Origin: Candidatus Poribacteria bacterium | GTDB lineage: Bacteria > Poribacteria > WGA-4E > WGA-3G | DNA: 52,087 nt | Assembly: GCA_003635195.1 (NCBI GenBank) | Contig: PYIY01000006.1 | Coordinates: forward strand, 1-52,087 | Direction: 5' to 3' | Part shown: positions 42,216-51,262 of the stretch, in pieces | How positions within the stretch are numbered: position 1 is the stretch's first letter | Layout of the letters: each line of letters opens with the position of its first letter | The notes under the pieces: model-generated | The model's database searches: none | The model's input: the letters and a program-made list of their open reading frames with translations, nothing else | What the model was told of the DNA's origin: nothing | Program-made: the position numbers and the translations under genes

Positions 42216-43769
42216 ATGGCACGAAGCAAACGACTCACCAAAGAAGAAATCCAAGAAGATAAATTTATTGAAGGGCTCCTGAAAGCCTACGCGTTCTTGA
42301 AGGAAAATCTCCAAACGATTATCATCGCAGCAGTTGTCGTCCTTGTCGCCGTTGGGGGGTATGCAGCGTATTATCAGAGTCAAGCAAACCGTCGCGCCGA
42401 AGCCACCCTTGCCCTACGGCAAGCCACCGAGGCATATAAGACTGCAGAGGAGAGCCTTTTTGATGCTGAAAAATTGGCTGAAAGTGAGGAACTACTTAAA
42501 ACAGCGCAGACCCAACTTAAAACGGTCTTTGAGAGATATCCAAATACCACTTTTGCGGATAAAGCGCGTTATCAGTACGCAAACACCCTCTATTATCAAG
42601 GAAACTACCCCGAAGCACGCACACAATTTCAACAGATAATTGAGAAACACCAACCTGAAAATCAGATGGATATTTTGTACGCACAAAAGGCGATCGGCAA
42701 CACTTATGAACAGGAAGGTGACTATGAAAAAGCGATCGCTATCTATCAGGCTTTTCCAGCGACACCACAACTCCCCACTGAGATTCGGAAGTTCGTGCTA
42801 ATGGAAGCCAAATTGAACCAAGCCCTTGCTTATGAAAAGTTAGGCGACTCGGAGGCCGCGCGCGACACCTATAAAGAGATCATAGATGAATTCCGAAGCA
42901 CGCTTGAAACTGGAATTACAGAAAAAAGTCGTGAACTCCTGGAAGAAGTGAAAGCGGTTATCACTGCTATTGGCGAACCGCTTGATGCTGATGTTTCAAA
43001 TCCTAAGAGACTGGAACTCACGCTGGCGAAAGTGGAATTTAATCAAGCCCTCGCTTATGAAAAATCAGGTGATACGGAGACCGCGCAGAACACCTATTAT
43101 CAGATTGCTGGCGGATTTGGGCACTTATTGGAAGTGGAGCTTGGAAAGAAAAATATTGAACAGATTGAAGATGCGAAAGTGCTTATGACCGCTATTGTTG
43201 AGTTGCCTGATGGTGGTGTCTCCAATCCCGAAGAATTGGAATTCGTGCTGGCGAAAGCCACATTGAACCAAGCCCTTGCTTATGCAAAGTCAGGTGATTT
43301 AAACGCCGTGCATGAAGCATATCACGAGATCGCCGACGGATTCATGCACTCGCTGGAAGCGGAACTTAAAAAGAAAAATATTAAACAGATTGAAGGCGCG
43401 AAAGTGGTTATCGCTGCTTTCGGTGAACCTTTTGATATTGACGTTTTAGGTGCTGAAAAATTGGAAGGCGAAAAACGTTACTTTGAAGCTTACGTCGCGT
43501 ATACTGACGCGATTCAGACCTATAAAGTCAGAAAAGACATTCACGGTGGACTCTCCTCGGAACTCCGAAAACAGATCGGTAGTTTTGAAAAGGTCGCCAC
43601 ATCAGTAATAAACAGTATTCAAAATGCTCGACGTGCTGAAAATGAGGGCAGAGAAAGTTCCGCACTGTACAGTTACGATTCGGTTGTTGAACTTGAAACG
43701 TTGGGATTAAGTCGTCGTCTCTATGAGAACGCCATTTTCCACCATAAAAGGCTTGAATTTGATCAATAA
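42216..43769 (+). CDS. TPR protein with N-terminal membrane anchor and 75-residue repeats
   Basis: A 517-residue protein. A charged start (about 1-33) leads into one membrane helix (about 34-52). Early TPR units include ARYQYANTLYYQGNYPEARTQF and AQKAIGNTYEQEGDYEKAIAIY. This layout resembles YfgM/CpoB-like periplasmic TPR proteins. From about 190 to 420 it carries three 75-residue repeats: NQALAY(E/A)K(L/S)GD starts at residues 201, 276 and 351, an exact period. A last TPR-like part follows. The role is probably protein-protein binding at the membrane. It begins 40 nt after tRNA-Gly and might share its transcript. The next gene starts 26 nt after its stop. Confidence 0.78.
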   Translation: MARSKRLTKEEIQEDKFIEGLLKAYAFLKENLQTIIIAAVVVLVAVGGYAAYYQSQANRRAEATLALRQATEAYKTAEESLFDAEKLAESEELLKTAQTQLKTVFERYPNTTFADKARYQYANTLYYQGNYPEARTQFQQIIEKHQPENQMDILYAQKAIGNTYEQEGDYEKAIAIYQAFPATPQLPTEIRKFVLMEAKLNQALAYEKLGDSEAARDTYKEIIDEFRSTLETGITEKSRELLEEVKAVITAIGEPLDADVSNPKRLELTLAKVEFNQALAYEKSGDTETAQNTYYQIAGGFGHLLEVELGKKNIEQIEDAKVLMTAIVELPDGGVSNPEELEFVLAKATLNQALAYAKSGDLNAVHEAYHEIADGFMHSLEAELKKKNIKQIEGAKVVIAAFGEPFDIDVLGAEKLEGEKRYFEAYVAYTDAIQTYKVRKDIHGGLSSELRKQIGSFEKVATSVINSIQNARRAENEGRESSALYSYDSVVELETLGLSRRLYENAIFHHKRLEFDQ

Positions 43770-43795
43770 TTATCTGTTTTTTTAAGGAGCCTCTA

Positions 43796-44812
43796 ATGAT
43801 ATATAATAATCGTACGATAACGCTTTATGCCGCTAAAGTTAGTAGGCGCGCGCTTTTCTGCATGCTTATCTTAATTTTTCTTTCATTTACACAGATAAGT
43901 GAAGCTGCACCTACTGGACAACTCGCTTACGCTGTCAACGGCTTTGACGAGAATTTGGGACGTTTCGATTGGAACCTCTATGCGACCGCAATTAAAGGCA
44001 CCAACGATTTGAAAGCCGTCCCTTTAAATCACAAAGGTATGTATCCAGCATGGGGACCAAACGGAGATTTACTCTATTTCATACAGTGGCACGGCGGTCA
44101 ATCCGATGTCTATTCTATTAACCCTGACAACCCGAAAAATAAGAAACGAATTACACAGATTTCGGGGACATACCGGTTCTTAACGGCTTCTCCCCACGGT
44201 AAATATCTCGCTTTCAACGGTTGGACAATGGAACAACTGCCACAAGACAATCAGATTTGGCTGTTGGACCTCGAAAGCGGAGAGATGGAAGCCGTAACAC
44301 AAATTCCACATTTCGGGTGGCCATACTCATTCTGGGGTATTTCTTGGGCACCGAATGGAAAACGGCTCGTTTTTTCGCTCTCCAGACCTGGGTGGTTGGA
44401 ACACCTCTACATCTTAGACATTGAAACAAAGGAAATAGAAATATTAACGGAGCTGAACAAGGACTTCTATCCGGTCTGGGCACCCGATGGGCGACGCATC
44501 CTCTTCTTCAGATGGAATAGAGAATTTGATACCTTCTGCACAATTGACATTGAATCTAAGGTCATTGAACCTTTGTTTGATGTAGATAAAGCGACAGGGT
44601 ATTGGTCTGACTGGTCGCCTGAGGGAGACTATATGATCTATTCTCGATGGGGCACCGTCTACCTCTATGATTTCGCGAGCGGGGAGACTGAAACGCTCGT
44701 CGAAATTGATGGCAGCGTATTTGTCATAGCGTGGTTGCGGGATATTCGGATCCTACCTGTTGAACCGAAGAGGAAATTGGTCACAACCTGGGGCAATATT
44801 AAGCATCAATAG
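43796..44812 (+). CDS. Secreted TolB/PD40-type beta-propeller protein
   Basis: A 338-residue exported protein (signal peptide ending SEAAP, preceded by a long n-region). It has repeated blades with the PD40 pattern: YPAWGPNGDLLYFI, TASPHGKYLAFNG, ISWAPNGKRLVFS, YPVWAPDGRRILFF and SDWSPEGDYMIYS. Such propellers, like TolB, bind partner proteins in the periplasm. The end, LPVEPKRKLVTTWGNIK, is a tail shared with the LamG protein at 40562-41329 and lies outside the propeller. AAGGAG precedes the ATG. Confidence 0.8.
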   Translation: MIYNNRTITLYAAKVSRRALFCMLILIFLSFTQISEAAPTGQLAYAVNGFDENLGRFDWNLYATAIKGTNDLKAVPLNHKGMYPAWGPNGDLLYFIQWHGGQSDVYSINPDNPKNKKRITQISGTYRFLTASPHGKYLAFNGWTMEQLPQDNQIWLLDLESGEMEAVTQIPHFGWPYSFWGISWAPNGKRLVFSLSRPGWLEHLYILDIETKEIEILTELNKDFYPVWAPDGRRILFFRWNREFDTFCTIDIESKVIEPLFDVDKATGYWSDWSPEGDYMIYSRWGTVYLYDFASGETETLVEIDGSVFVIAWLRDIRILPVEPKRKLVTTWGNIKHQ

Positions 44813-44970
44813 TTATTGGTTGTTAGTTAATAGTTATTGGTTGTCAGTTATAAGTCTGTTTTCTGATGCTGAGTCATCTCTTTGTAACCCTTAAAGCATG
44901 GATGGTTACGAAAAGATATTGAGCACTCATAAGCCTCTTAACTAAAAACTTATAACTTATAACTAATGAC
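44811..44970. repeat. AT-rich relatives of the heptamer repeat around the mutS2 upstream gap
   Basis: AGTTATTGGTTGTTAGTTA units (44811-44853) and AACTTATAACTTATAACTAA units (44944-44965) are degenerate, partly inverted copies of the GTTA-based heptamer family. The middle of the gap shows nothing else. Confidence 0.5.
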
Positions 44971-44991
44971 TCAAAAGAAAAGGACAAACCC

Positions 44992-47409
44992 GTGTTAGCC
45001 AGTGTTGAAAAAGCATTAGAATACGATAAGATTAAAATACTTTTGAAAAAGTATACCGCTTCTCAACTTGGGACAGCGCGGGTTGATGCGCTTACGCCGT
45101 CTTATGACATTGATAAGGTCCGCTACTTGCAGGCGTTATGTAGTGAAGCAAAATTCTTTCACCAACTCCACGGTGGGATCCCGTTAGCAGGCTTAAGGGA
45201 CATCCGAGAATTACTCACCCACGTCGCCAAAGTCGGTTCAATCTTAAACGCTGAGGAACTCCTTGATGTCCGAAAAGTCGCAAAGATTCCGGGGGATATC
45301 CACCGGACATTTGAAAAGCGAGCGCGCGAGGAGTTTCCTAACCTCTTTGCCATCGTCGACGCGCTGCCAGCGTTTCCAGAGTTAGTTGAGGCGATCGGCT
45401 ATTGTATTAATTCCGAGGGCATCTTACTTGACCGAGCAAGTCCAAAATTGCGATCAATCCGCCGCAAATTATCGCGTCTCCGTGAAAATATACATCAAAA
45501 ACTTGAAGCCACGCTTCGCTCTCCAGAAGGCCGAAATGCGATTCAAGAACCCGTCATTACCTCTCGAAACAATCGGTATGTCATCCCAATCAAACAAGAG
45601 GCACGCGCATCTTTCCAAGGTGTCGTCCAGGCGCAATCCACAAGCGGTGCTACCTTTTTTGTTGAACCTCTGGGCATTGTGCAGATGAACAATGCGTTAC
45701 ACGAAGCCACTGAAGATGAACACCGTGAAATACAACGCATTCTCCTGACGCTCACCGATCAAGTCCGCGACTATCTCAACGAATTAGAATTATCCCTTGA
45801 CTTATTAGCAGAGTTCGATTTTTTGAACGCAAAAGCGCGTTGCAGTTTAGCATTGAACGCTGTTGAACCTAAACTCAATACCCGCGGTAACGTCAAGCTC
45901 ATTGAAGCGCGGCATCCACTGTTGGAATTCCATCTTGAAAATGAAGGTTCATCTGATCCTGATGCTGAAACAGACCTGAATCTACCGAAACAGGTCGTAC
46001 CGACAAACGTTCATATCGGCAAAACGTTCAACACGCTAATCATCACCGGTCCAAATACCGGCGGCAAAACGGTTGTCCTTAAAACGGTCGGGCTGTTGGT
46101 GCTAATGGCGCAATCCGGTTTACATATTCCAGCGGAACACGGAAGTAAAATCGCTATCTTTGACCATGTGTTTGCTGACATCGGCGACGATCAGGGGATC
46201 GAACAGAGTTTGAGTACCTTCTCTTCTCATATTACTAAGATTGCCGAGATGCTCAAAACAGTCGAGATTTCCGATCAATCACTTGTACTCTTAGATGAAA
46301 TTGGTGCCGGTACAGACCCCAGCGAAGGGACTGCCCTCGGTATGGCACTCCTCGATTGGCTCGGTGAAAGACGCGTCAATACAATCGTTACAACGCACTA
46401 TGGGGCACTAAAGGCGTATGCACATACACAGCAAACTATGGAAAATGCATCCATGGAGTTTGACTGGACAACACTACGCCCCACGTATCGACTACAGGTA
46501 GGGATACCGGGCAGTAGCAACGCCATAAAAATTGCAGCCCAATTAGGGATTCCATCCGAAATTCTTGATGAAGCACAAACCCACATAGGCAATAATACTG
46601 TTGCTGTTGAAGACCTACTTGTGGAGCTGCAGGAGAAACAAGATAAATTAGATGCCGATCAGGACCACCTACAAGATAAAATTCGAGACGCTGATGCCGC
46701 ACGTCAGAAACACACCAAACTTGCTGAAACCTTGGAAACCGAGCGGCAGACGCTAAAACAGCAGGCTGAGCATGAAGCGCGCGAAATCGTTGCTGGCGCA
46801 CGGCGCACAGTCGAGAACCTTGTCGCTGACATACGCAAAAAACAAGCCTCCAAAGATAGTATCCGAAACGCTTTTTCTAAGATAGAAACCGCCAAAAAAT
46901 CGCTGCGACAGGAGCCACCCAAAAAGCAATTCGACCCACCGAAGGTGGAAGTCAACGTTGGCGACAAGGTCCGAGTCAAGAAACTGAACCGATTTGGAGA
47001 AGTTATCGCCATTAAATCTAACGGGAAAGCACCGCTTCAAGTGATTGTCGGGAATATGCAAATGCAAGCCGCTTACGACGATATTGACTCGGTTCACCCT
47101 AAACAGAAAAGTGCCCATCTCTCAACTTCCGTTCTTGATATTCAACATAGCAAAGCCAATTCAATTAATAGTGAACTCAACCTTCACGGGATGTTTGTAA
47201 AAGAGGCGTTAGATGTTACCGTCAAATACCTTGATGATGCAGTGCTCGCGGGCCTACCATCGGTTCGTATCCTCCACGGGAAAGGGACTGGTGCCTTACG
47301 GAGTGCTGTTCATGAGGAGTTGCGTGAAAATCCACTTGTATCCACATATCAGTTTGCAACCTTTGACCAAGGTGGTGAAGGCGTAACCGTCGTCACATTC
47401 AAAGAGTGA
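44992..47409 (+). CDS. mutS2: MutS2 family endonuclease/ATPase
   Basis: An 805-residue protein. The MutS-like core and clamp (about 1-310) lead to the ABC-type ATPase with Walker A GPNTGGKT (353-360), then LLDEIGAGTDPSEG and TTHYGALKAYAH. A long charged coiled coil follows (about 520-630). A C-terminal Smr nuclease domain (about 729-805) has LNLHGMFVKEAL and ILHGKGTGALR. It acts on recombination intermediates and, in some bacteria, on collided ribosomes. It lacks the mismatch-recognition domain of MutS. The start is GTG with AAAGGA upstream. dnaG and rpoD follow closely on the same strand. Confidence 0.93.
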   Translation: MLASVEKALEYDKIKILLKKYTASQLGTARVDALTPSYDIDKVRYLQALCSEAKFFHQLHGGIPLAGLRDIRELLTHVAKVGSILNAEELLDVRKVAKIPGDIHRTFEKRAREEFPNLFAIVDALPAFPELVEAIGYCINSEGILLDRASPKLRSIRRKLSRLRENIHQKLEATLRSPEGRNAIQEPVITSRNNRYVIPIKQEARASFQGVVQAQSTSGATFFVEPLGIVQMNNALHEATEDEHREIQRILLTLTDQVRDYLNELELSLDLLAEFDFLNAKARCSLALNAVEPKLNTRGNVKLIEARHPLLEFHLENEGSSDPDAETDLNLPKQVVPTNVHIGKTFNTLIITGPNTGGKTVVLKTVGLLVLMAQSGLHIPAEHGSKIAIFDHVFADIGDDQGIEQSLSTFSSHITKIAEMLKTVEISDQSLVLLDEIGAGTDPSEGTALGMALLDWLGERRVNTIVTTHYGALKAYAHTQQTMENASMEFDWTTLRPTYRLQVGIPGSSNAIKIAAQLGIPSEILDEAQTHIGNNTVAVEDLLVELQEKQDKLDADQDHLQDKIRDADAARQKHTKLAETLETERQTLKQQAEHEAREIVAGARRTVENLVADIRKKQASKDSIRNAFSKIETAKKSLRQEPPKKQFDPPKVEVNVGDKVRVKKLNRFGEVIAIKSNGKAPLQVIVGNMQMQAAYDDIDSVHPKQKSAHLSTSVLDIQHSKANSINSELNLHGMFVKEALDVTVKYLDDAVLAGLPSVRILHGKGTGALRSAVHEELRENPLVSTYQFATFDQGGEGVTVVTFKE

Positions 47410-47460
47410 ACACGACGCTATGTTCCGTAGAAAACTTTGACACGAAGAGGCAGATTCACC

Positions 47461-49311
47461 GTGAACCGTCCTTCTACAAGAAACTACGTGCCACGCGAAA
47501 CAATCGACGAAATTCGGAGCCGAAGCGACATTGTTGAAATTATCTCCGAATGCGGGATCGCGCTGCGTCCTGCCGGTCGAGATTTCAAAGCACTGTGTCC
47601 GTTTCACACGGAGAAAACTCCGTCCTTTACTGTCTCGGTACAAAAGCAGATTTTCTACTGTTTCGGCTGTCAAACCGGTGGGAATGTCATCTCCTTCGTG
47701 CTAAAGCATGAAGGCAAATCCTTCGTTGAGACAATAGAGTGGTTAGCGGGACGGTTGAACATCGCACTTCCGAATCAGGATGCCCGCGAGAGCGCGGATC
47801 GCAAGCGAGTCACAAGCTTAGAGGATCTTAATCGCTTCGCAGTCGAATACTATCACCACCAACTTCTCACTGAAGGTGCAAGCGCGCCTGCAAAGCAGTA
47901 TCTTAAGCACCGCGGGGTTCAACCCAAGACCCTTCGGTCATTCCAACTCGGATATGCGAAATCTGGACGGCGGGACATCGTGAAAGTCGCAACAGACAAA
48001 GGTTTTACGATCCAACAACTCATTGATGTCGGGCTGATTAAAGACGAAGACCGGGGCCCTCAGGATCGGTTCTGGAACAGAATCCTTTTCCCAATCCAGA
48101 ATGAACGTGGCGCACCTATCGGCTTCGGTGGACGCGCACTCTCTGAAGAGCATCAACCTAAATACTTAAACTCTCCGGCAACGGTTCTATATGATAAGAG
48201 CAAGATTCTCTACAACCTCGACAAAGCACGTCAATCTATCTACAAACAGCAGCGTGTGCTGCTTGTTGAAGGTTACATGGATGTTTTGATGCTTTATCAG
48301 TCTGGTGTTGAGAACGTTGTTGCATCCTCTGGTACTTCTTTGAGTGAAGACCACGCGCGTTTGCTCAAGCGGTTTGCCCCGGAAGTCGTCATCGTTTATG
48401 ATGGAGATGCCTCCGGTTTTCAAGCGGCACAGCGCGGGTTGCTCCGATTGCTCGCCGAAGATTTACGCGTGCGTATCGCACTGCTTCCAACTGGAGAAGA
48501 TCCAGACTCATTTACACGGCAGCACGGTGTCGATGCCTTCACAGAACTTACAGACAAATCGATAAACCTCATCGAATTTCAAATTCAGTCGACTGTTCAG
48601 CGTCAGGATATTCACCGGATAGATGTAAAAACGCAAATCGTGAAAGAGGTCACCGAAACGCTTTTGAATCTCAAGAACCGAGTTGAACGTAGCGAATACG
48701 TCAAATACGCCGCCCGGGAACTTCATGTTGATGAACGTGTGCTTTGGGGTGAATTGCGAGATGCGGGACTCAAAGCGGACTCTGTTTCTCGCCCAACTGC
48801 GAAAAATAAGGCTCCCCAGCAGAAGTTATCTGCCCGCGCCCAAATCGAACATCAACTTATTGAAGCATTAATCCAAAATTCAGCGTTAATTCCGTATGTC
48901 AAATCTCAATTTGACTGTCAACATTTCACGGAACCGCGCTTCACCAAAGTCGCACAATTGCTTTGGGAAGCCAGCACAAATGATGATAGTGAAGGGATAG
49001 ATATCCAGGCACTTCTCAGTGAGTGCCCTGACGAGAACCTGAGTGCCTTCATTTCAAGCGCGCTTTTGCGGGAGACCCGCGCGCCGAACCTGAAAGCAAG
49101 GGTGGATGGATGCCTCAAGAAATTACGCAATTTCCATTTACAGGATCTTGAGCAGCGCGTCCGATCACAGGCACTCGCAGAAGGCGCAGATGAGATGGAA
49201 ACACTTGAACAACTCGTGAAACTTTCAAATGAGAGACGCGCGCTACGCAGTCGCGGTGTGCCGGACACTCACAATGAATTAAACGAAGAAGGAGTTGATA
49301 ATGAATTTTAA
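47461..49311 (+). CDS. dnaG: DNA primase
   Basis: About 616 residues. The zinc-binding domain shows C46, H49, C67 and C70 ([14 protein letters not shown], then YCFGCQTGG). The TOPRIM centre carries [14 protein letters not shown] and [11 protein letters not shown]. The last 150 residues are the helical DnaB-interaction region. It makes RNA primers at the replication fork. I favour GTG 47461, with GAAGAGG about 10 nt upstream, over TTG 47437. The gene begins 51 nt after mutS2 and overlaps the rpoD start by 11 nt. Confidence 0.93.
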   Translation: MNRPSTRNYVPRETIDEIRSRSDIVEIISECGIALRPAGRDFKALCPFHTEKTPSFTVSVQKQIFYCFGCQTGGNVISFVLKHEGKSFVETIEWLAGRLNIALPNQDARESADRKRVTSLEDLNRFAVEYYHHQLLTEGASAPAKQYLKHRGVQPKTLRSFQLGYAKSGRRDIVKVATDKGFTIQQLIDVGLIKDEDRGPQDRFWNRILFPIQNERGAPIGFGGRALSEEHQPKYLNSPATVLYDKSKILYNLDKARQSIYKQQRVLLVEGYMDVLMLYQSGVENVVASSGTSLSEDHARLLKRFAPEVVIVYDGDASGFQAAQRGLLRLLAEDLRVRIALLPTGEDPDSFTRQHGVDAFTELTDKSINLIEFQIQSTVQRQDIHRIDVKTQIVKEVTETLLNLKNRVERSEYVKYAARELHVDERVLWGELRDAGLKADSVSRPTAKNKAPQQKLSARAQIEHQLIEALIQNSALIPYVKSQFDCQHFTEPRFTKVAQLLWEASTNDDSEGIDIQALLSECPDENLSAFISSALLRETRAPNLKARVDGCLKKLRNFHLQDLEQRVRSQALAEGADEMETLEQLVKLSNERRALRSRGVPDTHNELNEEGVDNEF

Positions 49312-50839
49312 AAACCATCCTACGCTTGATTATCTTGATGTTGAAGGAACTGATGAACTCGGGTATGATGATGAATTGGCTGAAATAGCCGCAGCCAGCA
49401 GCGGGTATACGGATGACTCAGTGAAGGTCTATATGCGCGAGATGGGGAAATTTCAGCTGCTTGATAAAATGCAGGAGGTCGAACTCGCCAAACGGATTGA
49501 GGCAGGACATCGAACCGCCCATGAAGCCACCTTCAGCACCGCACTCGCAATTACCGAAATTCGGAAGCTGCTCTATAAAATCGTTACCGCTAAAAAACGG
49601 GCTTCCGATATTATCGATATGCACGTTTCCAGCACTTCGACCCAGAATAAGGAAAAGAAGTTACGTGAACAGGTCAAGAAAGCATTGAGCGTACTCGAAA
49701 CCCTTGAGATGGAACGCCTCACGGCTAAGCCTGCTGCATCCTCTACGAATGGTAAGCGATCTACCAAGAAATCAAAGGACCGCGCGAACCTCATTAAGAC
49801 CCTTGAGGAACTGAAGATTGACCGTGAAGAGATTAGTAAAATCTCTAATCTCGTTAAACAGGCAGAGTATCGGGTTAGCGAGTGGGAAAGTGAAATCCAG
49901 CAACTCCAACAAGCGTATAATATCCCTGATGAATGGCTCACCGAAAGCAACGGCACTGAACCGAAGTTTGAAACGGATGCGATGAGAGAGGCTTATGTAA
50001 CCATTATCCGTTTACAGCGCAGCATCCGCCAACACATGAACGAAATTGGCATCCCGCGCGAGCAACTCAGATCTCTCACCCAGCAAATCGACAAAGGTGA
50101 ATCCGAAGCACAATATGCAAAGATGGCAATCGTTGAAGCCAATCTTCGACTTGTTGTGAGTATCGCAAAGAAGCATAAACACCGCGCATCAGGACTTGAA
50201 TTCCTTGACTTGATTCAGGAAGGGAACATCGGGTTAATGCGAGCCGTTGACAAATTCGATTACCAGCGTGGGTATAAGTTTAGCACTTACGCCACATGGT
50301 GGATTCGGCAAGGCATCACACGCGCCATCGCTGATCAAGGAAGAACCATCCGTATCCCTGTACACATGCACGAGCGAATTAACAAAATTCGACGGGTACA
50401 ACGCTCACTCTTGCAGGAATTGGGAAATGAACCCACAGCCGAGCAGATTGCTGAAGATCTCAACATCTCAACCAGCAAAGTCAATGAAGCACTCGCGGTC
50501 GCTCCTGAAACCGCCTCTCTTGATACCCCAATTGGTGAGGAAGACGATAACCCTCTCGGTGCGTTTATTATGGATGTCGATTCTCCTTCCCCTGTCCAAG
50601 AGGCAGAATTGAATATTCTCAAAGAACAGATACAGGATGTTCTTTCCGAATTGAATGAGCGTGAAAGGAAGGTCATCTCTCTGCGTTTCGGGATTGATGA
50701 CGGCTATCCGAGAACGCTTGAAGAGGTGGGGAATATCTTTGATGTGACCCGCGAACGCATCCGGCAAATTGAGGCGAAAGCACTCCGTAAATTGCGACAT
50801 CCGAGACGCAGCCGAAAACTACGCGATTTCGTTCACTAA
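49301..50839 (+). CDS. rpoD: RNA polymerase primary sigma factor
   Basis: About 512 residues. Region 1.2 ([16 protein letters not shown]) is near the start; region 1.1 is missing. A lysine-rich non-conserved region follows, then region 2 ([20 protein letters not shown], then [15 protein letters not shown]), region 3, and region 4 ([20 protein letters not shown]). This is the housekeeping sigma, consistent with the TTGACA/TATAAT promoters seen in the window. ATG 49301 has GAAGGAG 6 nt upstream; TTG 49295 lies too close. It overlaps dnaG by 11 nt, so the two are coupled, as in the classical macromolecular-synthesis operon. Confidence 0.95.
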   Translation: MNFKNHPTLDYLDVEGTDELGYDDELAEIAAASSGYTDDSVKVYMREMGKFQLLDKMQEVELAKRIEAGHRTAHEATFSTALAITEIRKLLYKIVTAKKRASDIIDMHVSSTSTQNKEKKLREQVKKALSVLETLEMERLTAKPAASSTNGKRSTKKSKDRANLIKTLEELKIDREEISKISNLVKQAEYRVSEWESEIQQLQQAYNIPDEWLTESNGTEPKFETDAMREAYVTIIRLQRSIRQHMNEIGIPREQLRSLTQQIDKGESEAQYAKMAIVEANLRLVVSIAKKHKHRASGLEFLDLIQEGNIGLMRAVDKFDYQRGYKFSTYATWWIRQGITRAIADQGRTIRIPVHMHERINKIRRVQRSLLQELGNEPTAEQIAEDLNISTSKVNEALAVAPETASLDTPIGEEDDNPLGAFIMDVDSPSPVQEAELNILKEQIQDVLSELNERERKVISLRFGIDDGYPRTLEEVGNIFDVTRERIRQIEAKALRKLRHPRRSRKLRDFVH

Positions 50840-50862
50840 CCAGAACCTGATTCACCCCCAGG

Positions 50863-50898
50863 CCCGGTAGGGGCGTTTTCCTAACCGCCCCTACCGGG
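50863..50898 (+). terminator. GC-rich hairpin after rpoD
   Basis: CCCGGTAGGGGCG (50863-50875) pairs exactly with CGCCCCTACCGGG (50886-50898), giving a 13-bp stem with a 10-nt loop. A weak T-rich stretch follows 14 nt later. It may be the rpoD terminator or a member of a GTAGGGGC repeat family. The gap on to 51031 shows no gene. Confidence 0.6.
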
Positions 50899-51031
50899 GG
50901 AGACCGAAAGTTTATTTTTGGAATTTACTATAAAACTTCACGTAACCGCTCTGGATCGGCTTAGGAGCGCGTTGCTTTTCCAACCCTGCACCGACAACCT
51001 TCCTTCTGACAACTAATAACCAATTAAAAAT

Positions 51032-51060
51032 TTGATTTTAAATCCAGAATATAGTATAAT
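51032..51060 (+). promoter_or_regulatory. Promoter for the tRNA pair
   Basis: TTGATT (51032-51037), 17-bp spacer and TATAAT (51055-51060). The start would be near 51067, 14 nt before the first tRNA. Confidence 0.6.
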
Positions 51061-51080
51061 TTTTATAGTGAAAAAATGAA

Positions 51081-51153
51081 GGGCCCATAGCTCAGTGGTC
51101 AGAGCCACCGGCTCATAACCGGTTGGTCCTAGGTTCGAGTCCTAGTGGGCCCA
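51081..51153 (+). tRNA. tRNA with CAT anticodon (Met or Ile2)
   Basis: Acceptor GGGCCCA/TGGGCCC, D-arm AGCTCAGTGGTCAGAGC, anticodon arm ACCGG/CCGGT with loop CTCATAA, variable loop TGGTC, and T-arm CCTAGGTTCGAGTCCTAG. The anticodon CAT fits elongator Met, or Ile2 if C34 is changed to lysidine. The variable loop resembles E. coli ileX, so Ile2 is possible. It is not an initiator, because that form has an unpaired first base pair. Confidence 0.9.
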
Positions 51154-51164
51154 TATCTATGCGT

Positions 51165-51237
51165 GGGGCGTTAGCTCAGGGGTACGAGCGCTACCTTCAC
51201 ACGGTAGAAGTCACTGGTTCAAATCCAGTACGCCCCA
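51165..51237 (+). tRNA. tRNA-Val (anticodon CAC)
   Basis: Acceptor GGGGCGT/ACGCCCC, D-arm AGCTCAGGGGTACGAGC, anticodon arm CTACC/GGTAG with loop TTCACAC, and T-arm ACTGGTTCAAATCCAGT. The anticodon CAC reads GTG. It lies 11 nt after the CAT tRNA, so both probably share one transcript. Confidence 0.93.
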
Positions 51238-51262
51238 TTGTTGTCCAACCGAGGAGACGGAG

